The notes beneath the pieces were generated by a model that saw only the letters and a list, made by a program, of their open reading frames with translations, did not search any database and had not been told where the DNA came from. From Lepturacanthus savala (Eukaryota; Chordata; Actinopteri; Scombriformes; Trichiuridae), in the NCBI GenBank assembly GCA_030544235.1, contig CM060469.1, forward strand, positions 11,182,017 to 11,246,016: a stretch of DNA of 64,000 nucleotides, read 5' to 3'. Made by a program: the position numbers and the translations under genes. Below are positions 21,841-34,140 of the stretch, piece by piece. Numbering within the stretch: position 1 is the stretch's first letter; the number at the start of each line of letters is the position of its first letter.

Positions 21841-22640
21841 AGCTGTTTAAAGAGATTAATTTTCGGAAGTCGTCTCACACAACCTTAAATTGGGGACTTA
21901 AAAATACCGGTCAACACATCCTGTTGTGACGAGTCGGATTTTTCTAAACCGGTGTTTTCCCCTTAAAAGAAACTGTTAATGGCTATATCGGACGTGCCGC
22001 TTTCTGCATTTGAAGCGAAACCTAAAAAAAATAATCGCCTGTTTCCCGTAAACGCTCAGTAAACTGGCTGTAAAAGACCTCGGAATGATCAAAAAGTTCC
22101 TCGCCTCATCCTCGGAATGTAGCAGAGAAAGCACAGGATTGGAGTTTCATCTGTCCCTTTTTTTTTTTTTTGCTATCGGCACATAAATGTTTAACAATCG
22201 CGTCTTAACTGTCAGAGTCGCAATTTATCAGCCGCGGTAAACATGAAATACACATCAAAGGTGCGGGGAAATATCAGATGGTAATCGGATGAGCCTGCTG
22301 TGTCCGGGCCGGATCGGGCGAGGCGTTCCAACCGGGGGCGTTACCGGGACGGGGAGGGCTGTGATGATTTTCGGTAGAGCGGATATTCCCGAGTTATGAA
22401 CGAGACGGTGAAATTCACCTGGAATTGTCGCGTTGGGCCCTTTTTTAGCCGGCCCGCTCTATCAGCTATCGGTTACAATTCAGCAGTTCTCCCTTTATGA
22501 TAAAAAAGGAGTGATTTTAAGAGAGCCAAGCTAAAGCCATCCAGGACTATTCCTTTGGGTTTTATTCAGACTATAAGCTGTTATCAGACAGCTATGACTC
22601 ACATTTTACAATTTCAGCCCCAGAATCATTCAAAACAGTC
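21841..22640. promoter_or_regulatory. Candidate regulatory block
   Basis: GAGATTAATTTTCGG, GTTAATGGCTATATCGG, GGTAAACATGAAATAC (forkhead-like), TATCAGCTATCGGTTACAATTC and GCTGTTATCAGACAGC (an approximate palindrome at 22578-22593) occur in repeat-free sequence. Confidence 0.4.
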
Positions 22641-23599
22641 ACCTCCGAAAACCCCCCCGACACCCCACCCCACCCCTGCTGAACTCCGACGCACAAAAAA
22701 ACATGAAAATTTAAATGAAATGATGGGACCTGCCTCTCCTGACAGTCAGTGTGATGACACGCTTTCAGATCCTATTTGGGAGGCTTTAAACGTGGTGAAA
22801 TGTAAATGACTGGACGCATGGAGGCCCAAATGGGAAGCTTGATTCTACATGGGTCAAAGACAGGAAGACTATAGAGCTGAGATAAACGGAGGGAAGAGGG
22901 AGGGAGAGATTCTCATGCGGATCGTTTAGCGGCGGACACACCATGCCACTTGCATTAGGCTGACTGTTGCATCAAGGGGCAATGCGGAGGGGCCACTTTG
23001 TTGCAATGCACCACAGGATTTCTGGTCTTCCCTAGGAAAGGAAAAAAAAGGGAGCCGACTAGATTTAAGATTAAGCTGCTAACTCATGTTACAGAATCAG
23101 ATATCAGGTTCGCCAAGATAACAACAACACGAAAATAATAACCTCAAGTATTTGCATTGAAATGAGCTGAAGTAGGAACTTATGTTATATATGTGGAGAA
23201 CCAGCGTTAACATAAGGAAAATGTGGGGGGGAGAAACGCAGGCAAATAAAGTGTTAGCATTTGGTGGAAGTGCAAAGTATTTGATTCGTGCCTGAAGCCC
23301 GTGTTTATGTCATGCACCTCACCATTTTACTGCCTGTCAATGTCATTATATCTCCATGCGGGGTTCATTCATGGCGTCTGACGGGCCTTATCAGTGTGGT
23401 GAAACACACACTCCGTGTTCCCTGGAAGCTCAAAGCAGCCTTTTAATAGCGACGATGCCTTCTTGTTAGCCGGGGTAAAAAAAAAAAAAAAAAAAGGTCA
23501 TGCAATTGGATTGCTCAGCTCTGGAAATCCCCAGATATTTACCTCAAACATGGTGCGCGCCTCGCCCTCTCGGCTCACCTTTCATTTTCTTCTAACTGC
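22641..23599. other. Non-coding sequence, some regulatory-like words
   Basis: An octamer on the minus strand (23150-23157), a poly-A run (23477-23495) and the segment 23290-23420 with CGTGCCTGAAGCCCGTG. The frame 22555-22809 has a proline/threonine-rich composition and no domain. Confidence 0.4.
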
Positions 23600-23850
23600 T
23601 CTCATGCTGATTTGTCAACCATAGATAGGATCAATTAATCTATTGAGTCTGAACAGCATGGAAGATTTAAATTGTCCATACACACACACACACACACCCA
23701 TGTGGCCAGCGGGCCCATTTTGTCTATTTATAGTCTTCTCAGCGAGTGCTATAGACAAAAGCCTGTCAATTAAAAATACCCCCCCACCCCGAGTCATCTT
23801 ATTGAGTCTCTGGGAGAAATGTGAAGCATTTACCTTATTGTAACTCTAGC
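23600..23850. promoter_or_regulatory. Candidate regulatory island split by a CA run
   Basis: GATCAATTAATCTATTGAGTC before and TTTTGTCTATTTATAGTC, CCTGTCAATTAAAAATACC after a short (CA)n tract at 23680-23697. Confidence 0.4.
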
Positions 23851-24440
23851 TAGTTCTTTTGTATGGGATGATACAATTCTTTTTTTTTTCTTTTTTACAA
23901 AATCAGACATATGGTTTAAGGGTTTAATCATAAAAAGGAATCCATGTGTTTCAACAATTCCATCCAATTTGTTCATATCAGCAATAAACAAGATGCACTG
24001 CACTGTGTTTCCTTATTTTTAAAAGGAAGATAGTAAGACTCTGTTACTTCTTTCAAGCTCCGAAGATGAAGAAAGGAAATCCGATTCTCGACATATCCCT
24101 TTCTTCCCCCCAGAAACGGGCAGGTACTGCAGCACGGAATCCATGTAGAAGTTTCCCCTGCAGCCAGTAAGTGCCAAGCCGTGTCAAAAATGACATGCAT
24201 CTCCTGTTTCCATGTCATACCATGCATGTGATGTGATGGGCGAATGAAGGCAGTTCCTGCAGAGAATGGTAGGGGGTCATTATTAAGCCTCTTAAATTAG
24301 CGCCCCCCCCCCCTCCCTCCCTCCCACACAGCCCTTGCAATTTTCCGAGACCCACAATCCACATGCACAACCCCCTGAACTCAACACATTAGACTTGAAA
24401 AGGGAAATCACTTCCAAAGTTTACTTGCAGCAAACTCATT
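23851..24440. other. Non-coding sequence, nothing recognised
   Basis: Contains T-rich (23878-23896) and C-rich (24302-24325) runs. No gene is present. Confidence 0.5.
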
Positions 24441-24870
24441 TCATATGTGATTGAATTGTACCTGTGCGTTATGACCCATTTAAACACAAAGTCACACATG
24501 GACGCCTAGAGAACCCATTTGAGCAGAACCTCGCTCGTAGCCAGCTACATACTCTGCCAATTGCATGTCCTGCGCAATGCAATTTACATGTCTCTCCATC
24601 GCACACTCACTTATATGGTTCAACTCACAAGAGCTACCATTTAGATCGCTCATGGGGGAGGGGAGAAGGGGGCGAGCCACATGCACAGCACTGGTATAAT
24701 ACCATATGTATGTACTGCAGCGGTATAGAGTGGGTGGCAGAAAGCTTAACCTCCACCGCCCCTGAGCTCCAGCCCCAGCCGTGGAAATGGACCGATTCTG
24801 GGGCTTCTCCCTCCTCTCTTTTGAGAGGCAGGTCCAGCACCCCAGCAGTCGCCCGGCCCATCTAAGGCTC
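24441..24870. promoter_or_regulatory. Candidate regulatory island with 8-bp inverted repeat
   Basis: AATTGCAT (24559-24566) is mirrored by ATGCAATT (24577-24584) around TGCGCA, which resembles paired POU/C-EBP half-sites. The frames on both strands here (24464-24865 and minus-strand shadows) overlap and have no domain. Confidence 0.4.
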
Positions 24871-25980
24871 CTAATATCACCAGATTAAAGAGACCTCAGC
24901 CCCAAGGTCAGTCCACTGAAAGAACACCCGCCTTTTCAAGAGAGAGAAAAAGAGAAAGAGAGGGGGGGGGGCACCTTTTTCTTTTCTTTATTTTTCTTTC
25001 CTTTGTCTCACTTTTATTCCACTCCCTCTCTCCCCTGTTCCCGCCTTTCGATCTATGCATATCACACCGTCTTCTTCGCCCACCGTCGCGTATATGTATA
25101 TTTACAAGAGTGCACATAACTGGTGTCTGGGGAAGGGTAAGGAGCAGTGGGGAAGGGAAGCCATTAGGGGAATAAAGAGAGGTGCTGCCTCACAGCCGAG
25201 CTTCACAGGCCAGTGGAGCAAATCAAATTGGGTCTTGTTCTGCGGCAGTAACACACACACACGCGCGTGTACACATACACACACCGTGACAGTGGCAGAA
25301 GCACACAGCTGACAGGAGGGCCTTTGGGACATAGCAGGGCTGGGCATGTCTAGGGCTGGCCCACAAAGGGGTGTGGGCATAACCCCCCCAACTCTCCTGA
25401 GCCACAGGTGAGCTCATTCAGGAAGAGATTGAGGGGAAACTGATTTGGTAAGACATCTCAAACCTCGAAATATCGAAATGCTTTTACATAATTTTTTTTT
25501 ACTTGTATCTCTTTTAACTCAAATATCCCAAAGGCACGTTTTAAAATCACATTGTCTACCTCCAACATACACCTTATACCTACTTAAACTCCCACACCCA
25601 GTTGAGCACGATAAAATACGCTGTATGTACACACACTTCAACGCACCTGCAAACTAATTCACACATTCTGACAGAAAAGAATATTGTAAGATCTGCGCTC
25701 TTTTCCTCACTTTGTCTCACATCTATAGTCAATTTCAAACTGATAATGAAACTACAGTGTACATATATATTTTAACTGGTAAGATTTGTCCAAATCCGGG
25801 TGGTTTGGGGCTCAAGTCTGAAGTTATTCATGGGTAAGAATATCTTATTCTGCCCGGAGTGGTTAAAGTTTTGAAACAGATCTAAACAAATAGGCTCTCA
25901 AGAAATATTCTTATCTTATACGATAAGTCTCGTATTGCTGATGACATCCCATGTGACAGTTTTTATGGCTAGTAGCAATA
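24871..25980. other. Non-coding sequence with GA and CA tracts
   Basis: Purine-rich AGAGAGAAAAAGAG with poly-G at 24940-24971, and a CA/CG tract at 25252-25283. No gene or clear motif cluster. Confidence 0.5.
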
Positions 25981-26280
25981 TCCATCCACCTTCTCTGTGC
26001 TAATACCTTATTTATGGTCAGATTCAGCTCGATTTCTCTGTTCCCATGATGTTCCGTATGAGATTTAAGTTATTAGCAGGCTCGTAGCAAAGCTGAGAAA
26101 TCGGCAGATGACTCGAGGTAAAGGGCACTAAAGCTAATGAAAAATGAGACTAAGAGTCATTCGTAAGGCTTTAGTTTTATTAGAAATACATGGTAATGGC
26201 ACCAAAACCTTAGTCAACATAATGTTCCCTTCCTTGGTACCAATGCCTATGGGGTACTATTCATCTACAGAGAAATAAAG
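25981..26280. promoter_or_regulatory. Candidate regulatory island
   Basis: GTGCTAATACCTTATTTATGG, TAAGTTATTAGCAGG and AGCTAATGAAAAATGAG in repeat-free DNA. Confidence 0.4.
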
Positions 26281-26290
26281 GGAGATGGGT

Positions 26291-26291
<1 letters not shown>

Positions 26292-26314
<23 letters not shown>
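26292..26314 (+). repeat. Poly-A tract
   Basis: About 23 consecutive A, just downstream of a candidate regulatory island. Confidence 0.9.
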
Positions 26315-26321
<7 letters not shown>

Positions 26322-27590
26322 TACATGCAATGAGTACACTTCATTCAGCTTCTCCAAAGGATTACCACCACAAATCACTTTTGCTCAATTCATTAGATGC
26401 CTGCAGAGAGGGGGCAGATGCGTGATGGATGGTTGTCTGCAAATGGACTTGTCGGTAATAGAAAAATGCACACACTTTAATTAAAGAGGGCTGGACAAGT
26501 GGATCCAGAGTGGGTTTGGGTGTCTCTCCACATCTGTACAGGCAGGGTCATATATCAGCGGCTTCTCCAGGCAGCCATGGAGCAGTAAGCAAAAACTCTC
26601 TGTTTCTTTTCTTGGGACTTTAACGGTATATGAAAAGAAAAAAAAAATAGCAGACACGGTGTTGGGATAAGAAGAGGATGCTCTTGCTTTAAACTCATTT
26701 ATATGTCAAGGTTTTCTCAAAACAGTAATGTTTTGAGATAAGCCACTCCCCTCCCCAAAAGCAACTAGTTTCTTTTCCTTTTATTCTCATCTTTCAACAC
26801 AATCGGTGCACTAAAGCCACCATCTGGTAAAAAAAATGGCCTGTAACATCTCACAGGAGAATTTGGGAATTTGTAGTCGGACAAAACTCTTCCTTCAGTA
26901 TTGGTGGAAGATTTTAGAAGCAGAAGTATGTTGTAATTAGCTTAATTCGATCTAATAACTTTAGATTGAGCAGTGAGTCCATGTTGCACGGCCATGTTTC
27001 TACAGTGGCCCAGAATGGACAAACCCAACCAAAGCAATACCTTTTGTGTTTCTGCAGTTTTACGATGGGGTTACACAGTCGATTGCAGTCTTGGAGCTTG
27101 AAACTATGCACTGTACCTTTAAGGAATACCTGGTGGAGCTTTTGAGTACAGACATTGCATTTTGTATCTCATGCATGTGCTTAAGGTTGAAGGTTTTGTG
27201 CTAACCCAATGATGACCAGCAAAGAAGACTGCTGGCAAATGTACACATAGATGTTAAAAAAAAATTGAGGTTTAAAACCTTTACAAATAACCTGCTTGGC
27301 AAAGATTTTATTAGGAAGGCATTCAACACATTTGTTAGACCTACATGCACATTACTTTATTTTTTTTCCCTTTAACATTCAGCATCGTTAAATAAGTATT
27401 TATTTGATGACTTTACACAAGGTATTTCATTTTGTTATATCTAGTATCTAGTGTGTGCCGCTAGAAAAAATACAGTTCTACTGTAAGTAGTGAACATGGT
27501 AATAGCATAAATAAAAAAGAAAAATATTCCCTGTACGTTTTATCAACGTCTGCTGTTCTCCTTCTATCCATCACTTAGTCCTTTGCGTTT
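26315..27590. other. Mostly AT-rich non-coding sequence
   Basis: A short motif-bearing part at 26470-26590 includes CACTTTAATTAAAGAGG. The rest holds no supported gene. The minus-strand frame 26914-27111 is unsupported. Confidence 0.5.
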
Positions 27591-28200
27591 CTCTCCGATG
27601 ACACAAATCCTATGCAGTTACTTTTGTTTACAGGCGCGACCATTAATGAAGAGCTCTTCAGCTAAATACATCTTTATTCCGCGATTAACGACGGCGCTCC
27701 AAGCGGGCGCTGGCGTGAAACGAGGCTGAGGCCCTTCAGCGTCCAAAACCTTTACAGCCGCTCCGCCATCAATCAGGCCTTGTGTCCAGTAAGTGCTGCT
27801 AACATTTATGAAATATTCATCAGCTATTCACTTTGGCTTTTTTCCACTCACCCTAATCATTACGTTTAAGGCGGCATTGTGTCACCTCTCCTCTAAAAAG
27901 GACTACAATCATCCTGGTGAGGGGAGGGGAATTAGGGAATGGGCTCCCGCTTTTATACCAAGGCGTCCCACGGGTGGACATTTTTCCATCGTGGTATAAA
28001 AGTGTCAGTCACGGGCTTTCTCTCCCGCCCGCGATGTCGCCTTATGTTTACCGGGAGGGGGGGGGCAGTTTGCAATTAACCAACTTACCGATGCCGTCGC
28101 GCGACAAGTATTCAATGAAAAAGTTGCACCCGAAGGAAGCTGAGTGGAATATCTACGTCCAGTCTTTTGTGCTTTTTAATAGGTTTCTAATATGATTCAC
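27591..28200. promoter_or_regulatory. Strong candidate conserved enhancer island
   Basis: GACCATTAATGAAGAGCTC, TTCCGCGATTAACGACGGCG, GCCATCAATCAGGCC and CATTTATGAAATATTCATC, CpG-containing yet AT-balanced, with no repeats. CCGCTCCGCCATCAATC resembles TALE-homeodomain sites. Confidence 0.5.
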
Positions 28201-28430
28201 AAACAGCACTGTGTCAGATTTCGCTGTTAACCTCTGTCTGTTTTTCTTTCTGTTTCCCTGTGGCTCTCTCACCTCCGACTGTGATTAATGTCATTATAAT
28301 GCAACGGGTATGATGTTCTCATCACTCATGTTCAACCGATGCAAGACCCGGGCCGACGAAAGGTTGCGATATTCATCATCATCATCCGCCGGCTGCAGTC
28401 AAACGCACGTCTCGGTCCACAATAGCGGAA

Positions 28431-28458
28431 GGGGGGGGGGGGGGGGGGGGGGGGGGGG
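28431..28458 (+). repeat. Poly-G tract (28 nt)
   Basis: The longest G homopolymer in the window. The frame 28310-28633 crosses it and reads as poly-glycine, so that frame is rejected. Confidence 0.95.
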
Positions 28459-28480
28459 ATTCCACCTTGTTCTTTACCCA

Positions 28481-29330
28481 TTTGCAATTCTGATTGCCGT
28501 TGAGAAAGTTAATCTATCCCCGGCAATAACTCATTGGATGTTACAGCTTAAGCAAAGATGTCCTCAGTTGCCCGTCTTGCATTTTAAACAGGGGGGGCAA
28601 AGAGCCTCGGTACAATTTTCCAAACACAACTGAGCTAACACTGATTTATTGCTCCAGTTTATATAACTCATATTAGGAATTCATGGACCTGGCAAAAGGG
28701 ATTAGAGCGTTTATTTCAGGCAGGGAGATGATCCTGTCATTAATGGTCGATACTTTCATCATCGTTTAAAACCAGAGGAATTTGCCCGGTGACGAATCGG
28801 CGGCGGACATAGCTATCAGGGTTGTGCAGCTGTACTCGTTATCTGCCGACGACCCGCTCCGCTCGTTGAACGTGGACTCGCGCCCATCAAACCTGGATTA
28901 GGCTGTCAATCAAGCGTCGGCCGCGTATATTGTGTTACAATTTCTCCCAAATGTCACCAAGATCAGAGTAATTTCTTGGCTAATTGCGTCTCGTCTCCCG
29001 TTAATGCTGCACGTTTAATGGTTTTGTTACGTCGCTGCGACACGGCGGCGTCTCTCTCACATTGGCGCGGTGACGAGCAGGGAGAGGGCCCCCGCTTTTT
29101 GTTTAGAGAAGGAAATGAAAGAATAAATTGACTGTTAAAGTTCAGAGGGCGTCTCTCTGAAATGGCAGCAAACAAAGAGAAGAAACGGAGAAACGATCCC
29201 AATCTTGCCACGGGGGTGACATCAATTACACCAAAATTCTCATTAGAAAGGGTCGCCCCGTAAGTCTAAGTGAGCTCTGCCTGGGTCGGTTTATCCCGGA
29301 TGTGGCAGCATGTTACGCTGAAGATCTGTG
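28481..29330. promoter_or_regulatory. Strong candidate conserved enhancer block
   Basis: About 850 bp of repeat-free sequence with AAGTTAATCTATCC, GGATTAGAGCG, CTGTCATTAATGGTCG, TAGCTATCAGGG, a perfect PBX-MEIS decamer and GGCTAATTGCGTC. No domain-bearing frame on either strand. Confidence 0.5.
28903..28912 (-). promoter_or_regulatory. PBX-MEIS composite site
   Basis: CTGTCAATCA, the reverse complement of TGATTGACAG, adjacent to GGATTA (28895-28900). It sits inside a strong candidate enhancer. Confidence 0.45.
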
Positions 29331-29880
29331 TCAAAGCCAGCTCAGAGCAATACTGAGGGATTTTCTACCCTCTGACACCTACTTTTTTTTTTTTTTTACA
29401 CGCCGCTGACTTAGTTTAAACATGACAAATACAATTTCAAGCGTTTTACTATGGCCGTGTGCCTCGCCAAATCTGACAATAGTAGCCACAATACACCCAT
29501 TAATTTCCTCCTCTCAGCAATCTCTGCCTTGGGGGGGGGGAGTACCATTAACCATGTTAAATAAAATACTAAAAGACTAATTCTGCTGCATATCATAGGC
29601 AGGATTACGTTTACAATACATGTCAAGTTGTACTGGAGGAAATCGCACAAATAATTACTAGAACTCTGTTTCTTAAATTCCTCAAAAGCCAAACACGCAC
29701 AGAACGGCCGATTCATTACCGTAGTATTATGATGGCGGCTCCGTGTTGCCATATGGAGGCACCGTGTACAAAATAAAGGATGGCGAAAAGCCTTTTAGAG
29801 AAGTTCATCTTACTTCTAACACGCCTAATACAGAGTCGTCTTTTTTTTTGTAATTTCAGATTTTTTTTTTTGGCTTTAAC
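29331..29880. other. Non-coding sequence with poly-T runs
   Basis: Poly-T at 29383-29397 and 29860-29870, poly-G at 29532-29541. The minus frame 29411-29752 has no domain. Confidence 0.5.
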
Positions 29881-30560
29881 TTAGAAATTCTTTGCCTGAG
29901 AATCGACTTGCATGATGGCTGTAATGTGACATGTGACATCTCGACACTATGTGGATGGGGATGGGGGGGGCGTCTGACAAGACAATGAAATGCACTTAAC
30001 ATTACGCGCGAGCGCCATTTATTACCGGGCGGAAAAATTAAAGAATTTCCATTTAAAAACATTCCCAGAAATTTACATCTACAAATACAAACTATAAATA
30101 CGGAAGAGAAAGGAAATAATGGAGCAACAATAACAAACACTTAACTGCTTTCCATTAGTGCACTTAACCTCCTCTTCATGGTGAGCAATCCCACTTTACA
30201 TTTCCTGTGGCTAAATGCGTGTCTCTAATTCACAAATGAGGGGACGTTTTGAGTGGCCCTCTGTCTCCCCGATGAGCAAATGCTGCAATTAACTTTTCCT
30301 CCTCTTTTATACGGAGGAGAAGGTGTTTTAAAGACATTAGCCTCCAGTCAACAGCATCTTCTGGCCACTGCTAAATCTAAGCAGACACTTCTCTCTTTTT
30401 TTTTTTCCTCCTTTTTTTTCTCTCAAATATTACAGATGAAGATAATAGCCCATTTATGCTGTATTATTCAAGGATGATTTAATGGAAAAATCTAAAGCAA
30501 GACGGTCATTAGGCAATATTACTGTCCCCGATTGATATGCATATGCAACTTCCGACAAGT
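29881..30560. promoter_or_regulatory. Candidate regulatory block with POU dimer-like site
   Basis: GCGCCATTTATTACCGGGCGG, AGAATTTCCATTTAAAAAC, CCCATTTATGCTGTATTATTC and GGTCATTAGGCAATATTAC. A T-rich run interrupts it at 30397-30420. Confidence 0.4.
30537..30548 (+). promoter_or_regulatory. MORE-like POU dimer site
   Basis: ATGCATATGCAA matches 11 of 12 positions of the palindromic Oct-factor element ATGCATATGCAT. Such sites bind POU dimers. Confidence 0.4.
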
Positions 30561-30866
30561 TTCTATCCAAAACAGTTTCATCGTTTTTTAACAGATGGCT
30601 TTTTTTTTAAATAAAAAACACAATTGCACTATACTATGAGTTAGTATTAATGGCTGTGAAAGTGGTGAAATGTATCTCAGGTACATACAAGGTGCTTAGG
30701 TGAGGACCTTGTAGAGATTAATGGTCAAAATTGCAATAATAAACCACATCACGGGTTCTGGGTGTTACTGCTGACATGGTAAACAGTAACTCTGGTAAAT
30801 AATAAGCATATGTCAGGAATAAACCTGATTTAGTCCTGTAATGATCTCACTGTATCCACATGTGCA

Positions 30867-30868
<2 letters not shown>
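30561..30868. other. AT-rich spacer
   Basis: No motif cluster or gene is seen. Confidence 0.5.

Positions 30869-30920
<52 letters not shown>
30869..30920 (+). repeat. (TG)26 microsatellite
   Basis: Uninterrupted dinucleotide repeat of about 52 bp. The frames on both strands over it are artefacts. Confidence 0.97.
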
Positions 30921-30921
<1 letters not shown>

Positions 30922-31329
30922 AAGCTATGCATGCCCATGGGTGTGTATGTGTGTCATTACAACAAGAGCTGGTTGCATCCTTGAGCAAAATGGCTGCATA
31001 ATTGGCGATGTCCATGACACTGTGCTCTCTGTAGGTGTTTTTTTTCTGCATGTTGCCCAGACTCTAATTACTGGGGTTTCAGCGGGGAGGTAAGGCAGGC
31101 GACGAGGAGAAGGCGCCCGTGCCGCCTGATTCTGTCAACTGACGAGTTGTTCCTGTCTGCGGCACAGCCAGGCAGCCCAGAATCCCTGGAGTGAGTTTGG
31201 GAGAGACCCAGGGACTGGTCATATCAACAAATCTTAATCAAAAGGCTGAAATTGTCAGCTGTCATACACTTTTTGTGATCTTTGATACCTTGCCCCTCCC
31301 CTGACCCAGACCGCCGAATAATACCCCGC

Positions 31330-31466
31330 TACGCACGCCTACGCGCGCGCGGATACACGGGAGCGCATAAACAGATGTATTCAGACACAGGCTCACGCAC
31401 GCATTCGCTTTTCCTCGCGCGCACGCGCAGAAGAGCAACAAATGCAGTGAGAAAACGCACACGAGC
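31330..31466. repeat. CpG-rich alternating purine-pyrimidine stretch
   Basis: Words such as ACGCGCGCGCGG and CTCGCGCGCACGCGC recur within about 140 bp. The sequence is prone to Z-DNA and unusually rich in CpG for this AT-rich neighbourhood. Confidence 0.7.
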
Positions 31467-32380
31467 AGCCGGGTTCAACATATCGATATATTATTTAGAA
31501 GGCGCTTCATGTAATGCTAATAATACAGAATATTTAAATATTTAAAGAAGTGAAAGGAATATTTCCTAATAGTAATACTAAATTCAAGGTGGCACGGTGA
31601 TACCGGTGCTCCGTTCACTGCTCGTTCAATATAGCAGTTATACCGCAGGGTTTTTGGATGAATTCCAACACTTTTCCAAACCTTTTAGTCTAATGAATGA
31701 AACCAGCGGCTCCAAGTTCCAACCGCGACGTGCTCCGGCTTGAGAACAGCGCGTTTTTTTTCTTCGGTTTACCGAGTCAGGTCGGCGGCAAACAATGCCA
31801 TTTTATTTTTTGCCCCCAAAGTCCCCCTTTTCAGACAATCTTAAACTTGTGCTTCAGTTCAGGAGAGGATGGAAAAAGGCTGTGGCGGCTTTGATCGACC
31901 GACTGTTACTAAGAAGCTTTGAGGGGGTTTAAAGGACCTAAAATGTATAAAATGGACGGATCAAGAGCGAGCAGAAAATTTGACGGTTCAGGGGCAGGTT
32001 AAAAAAAGAGAGAGCGTTCCCATACAATATATATCCAGTTAGTGCATATTAGGGGACGGCAGATGACAAAAATGAAATCCAAGAGCCGATAAGCACCTTA
32101 GTTAAACCTTCACATGAGCAAGGGGAGGGGAGGGGGGACAACTCCATACCTCTGTTTCTGAAAGGCAGAATGGAGGCCCGTTGGAGTGGAAAATCAAGCA
32201 AATATACATAATCGTCGAGCAAATTTCCACAAGAGAAAGAAAATATATATATTTAGGAAACTGCATCCAAGATTCTTAACTGTACCAGCGTGGAAGGCGG
32301 CAGGTGCAGATGAGTGGAAGGGAATCCAGACTGATAAGAGCAACACACAAAGCAAACCTGAATAAACAGGGTTTACAGCC
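31467..32380. other. Non-coding sequence, weak regulatory character
   Basis: It has GGGGAGGGGAGGGG (32122-32137) and AT-rich tracts. Frames at 31282-31545 and 31697-31894 have no domain. Confidence 0.45.
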
Positions 32381-33010
32381 TAATGCTGCTCAGATTAAAT
32401 ACACTTTAGCTTAGCGGCCTGACATTTTAATTAACATTTTTTTTTTTCCTCCCTCCACATTCCTTAAGATCTGTTTCCCTGCCGTTATTATGAAAAAAAA
32501 ATTATTTCTTGATTACAATGCATGCATGATTAAGTGATTGTTAAATTAAAGAAACTAATATAAAAGACAGAACGTTATTAGTGTTGTCCAAAAACACTAT
32601 CATCACTTAATTAGCAATTCATTGATAATAAATTCCGGAAAAAAAAAAACACATTTCTCTTTTGTTAATAAGGACACATCATGCGAGGCCAAGCCCTCGG
32701 TAATGAAACAGGCTTGGGCTGCTAATGATAACTGTTATTTATTCCACCGCTACCCAGGTTTATTTGGGCCAACGTGGCAGCGTGAACCTCACTTACTTTG
32801 GTAATTAAGCGTGTTGATACTGCAGGATGCTTACCTGCAATTATGCCATTTTAATGAGCAGCAGCGGATGGAATAAGGGCAAGGCGGGGTCAGCCAGAGG
32901 CAGCAAAGCATCTGTGTTTTAATAGACCCTTAAATGCTGTTAATTGAGCTCCCGGTAATGGAGAAGCCCGTTTGTAGGAAATATCTACATTTCCAGGTGC
33001 GGTAAGTCAC
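32381..33010. promoter_or_regulatory. Strong candidate conserved enhancer island
   Basis: Very dense in homeodomain words: CATTTTAATTAACATT, GCATGATTAAGTGATTG, ATCACTTAATTAGC, CTGCTAATGATAACTG, TGGTAATTAAGCG, GCAATTATGCC and CATTTTAATGAGC. A TGCAGG/CCTGCA inverted pair (32821-32826, 32834-32839) lies between two of them. Confidence 0.5.
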
Positions 33011-33830
33011 GGGGAAAGAGGTTGAGAGGAAAGAGGTTTTTTTTTTTTTTTGAAGGAAAAATGAAAATTTTTAAACTATTCAGGGACTTCTGTTACTGCC
33101 CAGAGGAGGATCTCCGCATCGTATACGCTTGTTATCGGAGGCAGCCTTGGCATGTTTTCACCTCTCGAGATAGTTGATGGGTTTAGGCAAAGGTTTGGCA
33201 GGCTCTCACCTGTTCTTGCCTGCGAAATGTGTCAGTGTCAGGCCTGGGAGCTGGATTTTTATAGTGCAGAGCCAAGGTCCTTGGAAAGGACACGGCAATA
33301 TATCTATAGTGTAAGTTAAACATTTTAGTGTTTTTTTTCGGAGACTAAGAAAAAACAAGCAAGGAAAACACGAACATTTATCAGATTGGATGTTTTAAAA
33401 GTGGCGTAAAACAGCAGTCGAGCTGAAATGTTGACTCTATGCAACACATGGATTTGCAGTTTTTTTTTTAATTCTGAGGAAAAAAAACTAATTTACTGTT
33501 TTTTTTTAGACCAGGGATCAAAAAACGTACAAAGTACAAATTTATGAATGGATATATTCACAGGAGAAGAGCATGATTTAGCATATTCACTTCAACTTAC
33601 TCTATATCGCTACATACTAACGCATTTTGTGCTTTTTAATTGCTCAATCTCATTCGATTGTAATTGCTTGAAATAAAAAAAAAGGGATTGTAAGATGATA
33701 CCTGAACTGTTTACCCTCACCCCTTCTGTGGATGGAGTATCACCTGCGTGAGCGGTATAAGCGCGCACACACACACACGCAGCGGCGCTACAGTACATAG
33801 GTTATTATAACTCCTGTTGTCGTGCGGGTC
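33011..33830. other. Non-coding sequence with short homopolymers
   Basis: T and A runs near 33037-33050 and 33461-33470, and a short (CA)n tract at 33766-33778. Nothing else is supported. Confidence 0.45.
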
Positions 33831-34140
33831 TCTGCAAAGGTGGTGTGATAACAGTCATTAGGGTAGCCGTGGGAGGAAACTGAGTCTTATTAGAGGAGCA
33901 TGGAGATTCATTGGAAAAACAAGCACTTTCATTAACAGGTGTGAAGCTATGCAAATACATAAACACACCCCGGTAGCCCACCGTCCTCACACCTGCGTGT
34001 GAAAAATGTCTGCTTATTAACACAACAACCCTGCAATTAGTTTAGAAAAGGGAAAGGATCAGATTCAATTAAAACGGACCCCAGTCTCCGTGCAAACGTC
34101 CAGATGTGTGCGCACATGCTCAGATGTTGAAAATAGAGTT
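33831..34140. promoter_or_regulatory. Candidate regulatory island with octamer
   Basis: A perfect octamer ATGCAAAT (33949-33956) lies close to CACTTTCATTAACAGGTGTG, which includes an E-box CAGGTG. ACAGTCATTAGGG and GCAATTAG are also present. Confidence 0.45.
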
